Assembly: GCA_937859895.1 (NCBI GenBank)
Contig: CALMAV010000446.1
Location: 1-11,969, forward strand
Direction of reading: 5' to 3'
DNA: 11,969 nt
DNA from: an uncultured Bryobacterales bacterium
Lineage (GTDB): Bacteria; Acidobacteriota; Terriglobia; Bryobacterales; Bryobacteraceae
This document shows, piece after piece, positions 1 through 4,572 of the stretch. The notes under the pieces are model-generated. The model was given only the letters and a program-made list of their open reading frames with translations, was not told where the DNA came from and did no database searches. Position 1 is the first letter of the stretch, and every line of letters begins with the position of its first letter. A program made the position numbers and the translations under genes.

Positions 1-447
1 GATAGTGATGGTAAGGCGCGCGACTACATGGGCATTGCTTCTTCCAGCGATCTGTTGCACTGGGCAGACGCCTCGCAGGAGCCGGTGCTGCCGCGGCGGC
101 CGACTGCTTTTGATTCGCGCGTGATGGAGCCGGGCCCGACTCCGATTGTGACCGATACAGGCATTCTGTTGCTCTATAACGGAGCTGACGAAAAGCTGGT
201 GTACGGTCCTGGGTGGGCGCTCTTCGACAAGCAGAATCCAGCGCGATTGATTGCACGTAGCGAGACTTCTTTTCTGGCGCCGAAATTTGAGTGGGAGAAG
301 AGCGGGACTGTGCCGAATGTGATTTTTCTGGAAGGCGCGATTCAGAAGAAGGTTACAGCGGATTCAGTTGAGTTGACCGGCTACTACGGGGCGGCGGATA
401 AGTATATCGGCGTGGCGCGAATCAAGGTCCGTTTAAATACGAAGTAA
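1..447 (+). CDS. GH130-family glycoside phosphorylase/hydrolase, C-terminal part (5' end outside window)
   Basis: The reading frame is open from base 1, so the start lies upstream. The visible 148 residues match the C-terminal half of the five-bladed beta-propeller of glycoside hydrolase family 130 (beta-mannoside or mannooligosaccharide phosphorylases and related hydrolases). Recognisable blocks are EPGPTP, LLLYNGADEKLVYGPGWALFD, GTVPNVIFLEGAI and the closing YYGAADKYIGVARI. Family members act on beta-mannosidic oligosaccharides; the catalytic Asp region is not in the window, so phosphorolysis and hydrolysis cannot be told apart. Where many GH130 phosphorylases have YHG, this protein has YNG, which may mean a different phosphate or substrate site (inference). 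It ends 31 bp before the next gene on the same strand, so the two could be cotranscribed. The family call is fairly secure; the exact substrate is not. Confidence 0.8.
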   Translation, partial: DSDGKARDYMGIASSSDLLHWADASQEPVLPRRPTAFDSRVMEPGPTPIVTDTGILLLYNGADEKLVYGPGWALFDKQNPARLIARSETSFLAPKFEWEKSGTVPNVIFLEGAIQKKVTADSVELTGYYGAADKYIGVARIKVRLNTK

Positions 448-478
448 CATTAGATTACTCAGAAGACTTGGATTGTGT

Positions 479-1249
479 ATGCGAATGTGTGCTGCTTTTG
501 TGCTGGCTATTTGCTTTATACCCATGTTAAGTGCTGAGTCCCCTTCCGATAGTCATCGGCTTCTTACGATTGATCTCGATACGGCCTCTTTCCCGGTTGT
601 TGATACGTTTGGCGATCCAACTTTGAGTGGTGGTACGCAGGTCTGGTCTCCATGGTTCGGTTCGCTCATAGGCGACGCCACCCAGCAAACTACAGTTCCG
701 GTGAAACAAGGTCCTGGTGCGACTGACCCCTTTACGGCCTATATCTACCGTCGAGGGTGCAAAGTCGGCTACTACGAAGTTAAGGATTTAAGGGATGACT
801 CTTTGCGTCGCAAGTTTCGATGCGAACCGGTTGGGCAACAGCCGATTACCGTAACCATCCAGAACTTTGATGTTCTCAATCTTGACGGACTGTTTGCGCG
901 AGTGTCGTACGCCGGCCCCTGGCGCTGCTACTACACGACTCCTGATTCGATTTGCAGTCTTCAAGCTGTGCGCTTCACTATCGGGGTTTTTCCGATTGGG
1001 AGCGATGGCCAATTTACCTTTCCAATGCCGGATTTCGGTCACGATCCGAACCTTCCGAAGATCACCGGCTCGGAGTTAGGAGCGAACGTCATGAACCGAG
1101 AAGCCACAATCGACTTTGTTATAGGTCCGCTACGGGGCGGTTCAAGTCTTGGTCATCCTGTCGTTGGAGACGCACAATCTGCAAGAGCTTTGCCCGTAGC
1201 TCAAGACTATGCGAGCGAACTCAGCTTGACCTTTGTTCCACAACGCTGA
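479..1249 (+). CDS. Exported protein of unknown function with signal peptide and four cysteines
   Basis: I do not recognise this protein. From the ATG at 479 it has 256 residues; a TTG at 473 in the same frame is a less likely start. The N-terminus, MRMCAAFVLAICFIPMLSA then ES, looks like a signal peptide with cleavage after about residue 19. The mature part is rich in beta-prone stretches and has four cysteines at about residues 94, 115, 150 and 159, enough for two disulfides. This fits a periplasmic or secreted beta-sandwich protein. No membrane segment follows the signal and there is no lipobox. No catalytic motif is evident. It follows the GH130 gene by 31 bp on the same strand, which allows a shared transcript, and its stop lies 16 bp from the stop of the opposing flavoprotein gene. 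A role in carbohydrate handling would be a guess from position only. Confidence 0.7.
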   Translation: MRMCAAFVLAICFIPMLSAESPSDSHRLLTIDLDTASFPVVDTFGDPTLSGGTQVWSPWFGSLIGDATQQTTVPVKQGPGATDPFTAYIYRRGCKVGYYEVKDLRDDSLRRKFRCEPVGQQPITVTIQNFDVLNLDGLFARVSYAGPWRCYYTTPDSICSLQAVRFTIGVFPIGSDGQFTFPMPDFGHDPNLPKITGSELGANVMNREATIDFVIGPLRGGSSLGHPVVGDAQSARALPVAQDYASELSLTFVPQR

Positions 1250-1265
1250 GGGAACTTATTCTTCT

Positions 1266-2714
1266 TCAAATCCCGGCAGCAATAAACAGCTCAGGCATTA
1301 CTTCGATTGGTTCCCGAGTGATAGAAAGCAGGTGGTTCGCGATGGCTTCGGCTTGCTTCCGAAGTTCTGGAACAGCGGTGGTCTCGAAGAGATCACCAAA
1401 GCGTGGTGGTCCGAGAGTTAGGAGCCAATCCACCTTCCTACCCTCGATATCGACAACTACACCGTTTCCTGCGGTTCGCAATCCTCTACCGGTTGCCCCC
1501 GGCACAGCGTACCCTTCATCGAGCAGACAGTGAATGAACACGTTCTCTGTGCCGCGGTAGTTGCTGTCCGGCCCGGTACAGTTAATAACTCGTTCCACAT
1601 TCAAAGAGAACTGTGATCCTTTTCGCAAATGTAGGTCGGCCTGGAGACCGGATTCGGTTGCCCTTAGCTGTTGCAGGCGACCCGCGTGGACAATCAACTG
1701 CCGACGTGCAAGAGCTTCGTTCACCTTTATTCCTATCTCGGGAGCCATGCGATGCCGGTGGATGTCCCACCATGTTTTGAGATGGCGGAAGATGCGCTGT
1801 TGCTCCTCAGGGGCGAGTTGTTGCCAGATGTCGTTGGTTACGGGGCGTAGCGAATCCAGTACCGCCCTCCAATCGACGCTCTTTGACTGCGCTGTGCGGA
1901 CAGCAGAGCGGATGGATCGCAGGAGGGCTCGGGCGCTGAGTTTGCCCGATATGGGAATGGGCCCAGGCAAGGGACGGTACGGCGCATGCACTTGCGGCAG
2001 TTTGCCGCGCCTGGAGAGGATATGGATTTGGCCGGTATGGCCCTGAGACAACAGCGCGAGAAAGGCGTCTACCGCGGTGAGCCCGGCGCCTACTAACAGA
2101 ACATCTTTCTCAGGAGCGAGTTGGGACAGTGCATCTGGCTGCCAGGGCGAAGGGAAATAGCCTGGCAGGCACTCCGCCAAAGTGCGAGAGGCGGGATTAC
2201 CCGGCGCTAAGACCACGTTACCGGCTTCGAGACGTTCTCCGTTCTGTAGATATACGGTCGCTGACAATCCGTCAAACGTGATGCGCGTTGCCGGTGTAAG
2301 GTGGTGCCGAAGCCTGCTATTGGGTCCAGCCGAACGGACCGTAGTCTCGAGTACGTCCTGAATATAGGCGCCATACAGCCTGCGCGGTGCAAACAGGCCA
2401 GGATCAGCCGAAGGCATTCCGTGGGCCTGTAACCAATGGAGAAAGTGCAAGGGCTCACTGCCGAAGGCACTCATGCGGATGGCGGGAACATTCAGCAGAT
2501 GCTCGCCGTAAGAGGTGGAGTACGCCAAACCGCGGCCTGGCAGCCTTGGTTCCACGATGTCAACCTGGACTGAGCGGTTCTGGCGTAACAGGTGGATGGC
2601 CACCATGGTGCCTGAAAATCCGCCGCCAATGATAGTGACCCGAAGTGGTTTTGACGCTTCCAGTGCTACTCCTCTTCCCCTCCTTCCATTCTCTCCATTG
2701 GTCGCAGCGTCCAC
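1266..2714 (-). CDS. YdhS-like FAD/NAD(P)-binding protein
   Basis: This is a predicted cytosolic flavoprotein of the uncharacterised YdhS group (COG4529; Pfam NAD_binding_9 type), 482 residues if read from the GTG at 2714. An N-terminal Rossmann motif, VTIIGGGFSGTMVAIHLL (about residues 27-43), should bind FAD. A second dinucleotide motif, LLVGAGLTAVDAF (206-218), should bind NAD(P)H. INCTGP (377-382) and the ending LFETTAVPELRKQAEAIA (442-459) are typical of the family. The overall plan resembles flavin-dependent N-hydroxylases and Baeyer-Villiger enzymes, but the substrate is unknown. The start is uncertain. An in-frame TGA immediately precedes the GTG, which has only a weak ribosome binding site. 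Inside the ORF a GAGGAG lies 5 nt before a CTG (codon 18, 2663-2661), and starting there would put the N-terminus close to the Rossmann strand. It is likely transcribed alone, converging on the exported-protein gene. Confidence 0.85.
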   Translation of the reverse strand: MDAATNGENGRRGRGVALEASKPLRVTIIGGGFSGTMVAIHLLRQNRSVQVDIVEPRLPGRGLAYSTSYGEHLLNVPAIRMSAFGSEPLHFLHWLQAHGMPSADPGLFAPRRLYGAYIQDVLETTVRSAGPNSRLRHHLTPATRITFDGLSATVYLQNGERLEAGNVVLAPGNPASRTLAECLPGYFPSPWQPDALSQLAPEKDVLLVGAGLTAVDAFLALLSQGHTGQIHILSRRGKLPQVHAPYRPLPGPIPISGKLSARALLRSIRSAVRTAQSKSVDWRAVLDSLRPVTNDIWQQLAPEEQQRIFRHLKTWWDIHRHRMAPEIGIKVNEALARRQLIVHAGRLQQLRATESGLQADLHLRKGSQFSLNVERVINCTGPDSNYRGTENVFIHCLLDEGYAVPGATGRGLRTAGNGVVVDIEGRKVDWLLTLGPPRFGDLFETTAVPELRKQAEAIANHLLSITREPIEVMPELFIAAGI

Positions 2715-2781
2715 TCAGATCTTCAGAGGCATTGCGCATTGGAGAATGCATCACAAGCTCTCGGCGCGGAATGAGACATAG

Positions 2782-2796
2782 ACCCTGCGTCAGGGT
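2782..2796. repeat. Short perfect hairpin upstream of the YdhS-like gene
   Basis: ACCCTG and CAGGGT form a perfect 6-bp stem around a 3-nt CGT loop. It lies about 68 bp upstream of the GTG of the flavoprotein gene, so it would be in that gene's 5' leader if transcription starts further upstream. There is no U-tract on either side, so a terminator is not supported. It could be an operator dyad or an RNA stabiliser. Confidence 0.45.
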
Positions 2797-2802
2797 GGTT
2801 CG

Positions 2803-2906
2803 GGTCACTTAGTTGAAACTTGTTACGCATACGACGTTTAGATGTACAAACACTTTTTGATGTCGGGATAACGTGGAGCTCCGAGGAGATTCATTGCTAA
2901 GTGACC
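2803..2906. repeat. Perfect 10-bp inverted repeat in a divergent promoter region
   Basis: GGTCACTTAG at 2803-2812 is the exact reverse complement of CTAAGTGACC at 2897-2906. The arms are separated by 84 bp, with centres 94 bp apart, close to nine helical turns. The repeat lies between the divergent YdhS-like and helicase genes. It could be a paired operator acting by looping, or the ends of a small non-autonomous element, but I see no convincing target-site duplication at its edges. The function is unknown. Confidence 0.5.
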
Positions 2907-3028
2907 GCCGAGTTGCTACTCTAAGAGTGCCCCCCGCCCACATTCGTCCTTTGTAAGCGGTTGTTCCTGCTTATTTCGACTCTCGGTTTTGTAAGTTATA
3001 CACGACTACAGATCTGTGGTTCGTTTCT

Positions 3029-3073
3029 TCAAGGACGTCTTTACCCGGTACCCGGCGCTTTGATTGTCCTTGA
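3029..3073 (+). promoter_or_regulatory. Inverted repeat next to the helicase start codon (possible translational control hairpin)
   Basis: TCAAGGAC (3029-3036) is the exact reverse complement of GTCCTTGA (3066-3073), which ends two bases before the ATG at 3076. The 29-nt loop contains two CCGG tetramers (3045-3048 and 3052-3055) that could form an inner stem. The left arm includes the only Shine-Dalgarno-like AAGGA nearby, but it lies 40 nt from the start codon. Folding would bring that AAGGA close to the start while pairing it with the right arm. Control of an RNA helicase by its own leader is plausible but is inference. Confidence 0.4.
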
Positions 3074-3075
3074 TT

Positions 3076-4497
3076 ATGACTGAATTTTCTGAATTAACTC
3101 TTTCTCCGGCGCTTCATCAGAACTTGCTCCGGAACAGCTTTTTGAAGCCTACGCCTGTCCAGGCCGAGGCAATTCCCCCTGCTCTGACAGGGGCTGATGT
3201 TGTTGCGACGGCGCAGACCGGCACTGGCAAGACGCTTGCCTTCCTGCTGCCGATTATGAATTCGCTTTTGAACCCGGCCGAAGCGCCCGCCCAAACTGCG
3301 GGACGGCCCCCTGCAACGCAGATTCGAGCGCTTGTTCTAAGCCCCACGCGTGAACTTGCCATCCAGATTGCCGAGGCCTTTTCTAAGCTGGCGATAGGAA
3401 CTGGACTGCGAGCAGCGGTTGTTGTTGGTGGCTTGAGCGAACAGACACAGCTCAATGCCATTAAGCGTGGCGTTCAATTGGTGATTGCCACTCCTGGCCG
3501 ACTCGAGGATTTCCTGAGCCGGCGGCTTGTGAACTTGACGGCCGTGCAGACGCTGGTGCTGGATGAGGCTGACCGGATGCTTGATATGGGATTCCTTCCC
3601 GCTATTGAGAAAATCCTGGCGATTTTGCCTTCTAATCGCCAGAGCCTGTTCTTTTCCGCCACGATGGAGAAGACGGTGGAGCGGCTAATCAGCCGGCATT
3701 CGAAGAGCCCAGTGCGTATTGCCGTGGGCGGTAGCGGCACGAACAAGACACCTGATCAGGTGGACTTGCACGTGTATGAAGTAAACAATGACCAGAAGAT
3801 CGGTCTGTTGAAGCATCTGCTCGGGCTGGAGCAGGGTTCGTTTCTGGTCTTTGCTCGGACTAAGCACAGCACTGATCGTTTGGCCAAGCGACTGGCTGGA
3901 CTGGGTGTTCGTGCGGTCGCGATGCACGGCGACCGGACACAGAGTCAACGCAATCAAGCGTTAGCAGGTTTCCGGGATGGCCGGTATCGAGTGCTGGTGG
4001 CAACCGATGTGGCTGCTCGGGGCATCCATGTGGACAGCGTGGCCCACGTGGTCAATTTTGATCTGCCGCAGGCACCGCAGGACTTCATTCATCGCGTTGG
4101 ACGGACAGGTCGTGCCGGCCAGCGTGGCTCTGCTTCGACGTTCAGCTTGCGGAGCGAGCGCGGCGAGATCAAGCGGATTGAGCGTGAGTGCAGAGTACGA
4201 CTTCTGCGTCAAGATTTGTCGCCGGCTTTGATGGTTGAACTGATGGAAGCGGCCGCTCAGGTGGACAACTTAGTTGAAACATCGAGTGAGGCCAAGCGCT
4301 TTCAGCCGATCTATCGTGCAAACGATCGCGATGACCGACCGGAGTCAAGTGGACGCGGAAGAGGCGAGTTCTCTTCTGAGAAGCGCAAAGGTGGATTCAG
4401 ACCAGGAGCGAAGCCAGGTGGGTTCGGACCGGGCGGGATGAAGCGTTCGTCGCCGAGACCGGGCGGTTCCAGCCGTGCGGTTACTGCTAAGGCTTAG
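3076..4497 (+). CDS. rhlE: DEAD-box ATP-dependent RNA helicase, RhlE type
   Basis: This 473-residue protein unwinds RNA using ATP, probably in ribosome assembly, RNA turnover or cold adaptation, in the cytoplasm. All motifs are present in order: Q motif FSELTLSPALHQ with PTPVQ (about 4-28), motif I AQTGTGKT (46-53), Ia PTRELA (90-95), Ib TPGR (139-142), DEAD (163-166), SAT (194-196), IV LVFARTK (257-263), V ATDVAARGIH (309-318) and VI HRVGRTGR (339-346). The tail after about residue 420 is basic and rich in Gly, Arg and Pro (GRGRG, KGGFRPG, GGFGPGG), a likely disordered RNA-binding extension as in RhlE proteins. The ATG at 3076 starts four residues before the Q-motif phenylalanine; a TTG at 3064 is also in frame. 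No normal Shine-Dalgarno precedes the ATG, and an inverted repeat abuts it. It converges on the hybrid kinase gene. RhlE against other DEAD-box subgroups is judged from length and tail only. Confidence 0.95.
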   Translation: MTEFSELTLSPALHQNLLRNSFLKPTPVQAEAIPPALTGADVVATAQTGTGKTLAFLLPIMNSLLNPAEAPAQTAGRPPATQIRALVLSPTRELAIQIAEAFSKLAIGTGLRAAVVVGGLSEQTQLNAIKRGVQLVIATPGRLEDFLSRRLVNLTAVQTLVLDEADRMLDMGFLPAIEKILAILPSNRQSLFFSATMEKTVERLISRHSKSPVRIAVGGSGTNKTPDQVDLHVYEVNNDQKIGLLKHLLGLEQGSFLVFARTKHSTDRLAKRLAGLGVRAVAMHGDRTQSQRNQALAGFRDGRYRVLVATDVAARGIHVDSVAHVVNFDLPQAPQDFIHRVGRTGRAGQRGSASTFSLRSERGEIKRIERECRVRLLRQDLSPALMVELMEAAAQVDNLVETSSEAKRFQPIYRANDRDDRPESSGRGRGEFSSEKRKGGFRPGAKPGGFGPGGMKRSSPRPGGSSRAVTAKA

Positions 4498-4525
4498 GCC
4501 TGCGCGGCAATCCTTCTAGTCGTAG

Positions 4526-4571
4526 CTGGCGACCAAAACTTCAACGAGGGGCAAGTTGGATGGGTCGCCAG
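4526..4571. terminator. Stem-loop between convergent genes, possible bidirectional terminator
   Basis: CTGGCGACC (4526-4534) and GGTCGCCAG (4563-4571) form a perfect 9-bp stem; inside the 28-nt loop AACTT and AAGTT could add an inner stem. It fills the gap between the helicase stop (4497) and the kinase stop (the codon at 4575-4573). No real U-tract follows on either strand, so it may act through Rho or as an RNA end-protecting hairpin rather than as a classic intrinsic terminator. Confidence 0.5.
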
Positions 4572-4572
4572 T

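Larger units (their letters stand above)
2715..3075. other. Divergent intergenic region between the YdhS-like gene and the RNA helicase
   Basis: This 361-bp stretch holds no gene that I can support. It contains the 6-bp hairpin at 2782-2796, the 10-bp inverted repeat at 2803-2906, the 8-bp palindrome GGAGCTCC at 2875-2882, the palindrome ACTCTAAGAGT at 2918-2928 and an 8-bp inverted repeat at 3029-3073. A 20-codon ORF starts with TTG at 2894, five bases after AGGAG, and ends at 2956; it may be chance. The only -10-like sequence near the helicase is TATACA at 2997-3002, with a poor -35 (TTTCGA at 2974-2979), so the helicase promoter is not firmly placed. No good sigma70 match was found for the flavoprotein gene. 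I looked for a tRNA and saw none. Confidence 0.6.

Noticed and set aside
1233..1421. 62-codon plus-strand ORF overlapping the convergent junction, with a fairly protein-like composition
   Set aside because: It is antisense to the conserved C-terminal part of the flavoprotein and has no ribosome binding site or known motif.
952..1533. 193-codon plus-strand ORF across the end of the exported-protein gene and the end of the flavoprotein gene
   Set aside because: It overlaps two better genes in other frames; its composition (many Ser, Arg and Cys residues, no recognisable motif) is typical of an antisense or shifted-frame shadow.
1561..2046. 161-codon plus-strand ORF antisense to the flavoprotein
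   Set aside because: It lies wholly within a well-supported gene and is Cys/Trp/Arg-rich without family features.
2560..2808. 82-codon minus-strand ORF that could be read as a frameshifted N-terminus of the flavoprotein
   Set aside because: The Rossmann motif follows directly in the main frame and family members do not need such an extension; no frameshift is required.
2808..2820. ACTTAGTTGAAAC repeated inside the helicase gene near 4268
   Set aside because: One 13-base match is about what chance gives in a 12-kb window, and the second copy is in coding sequence.
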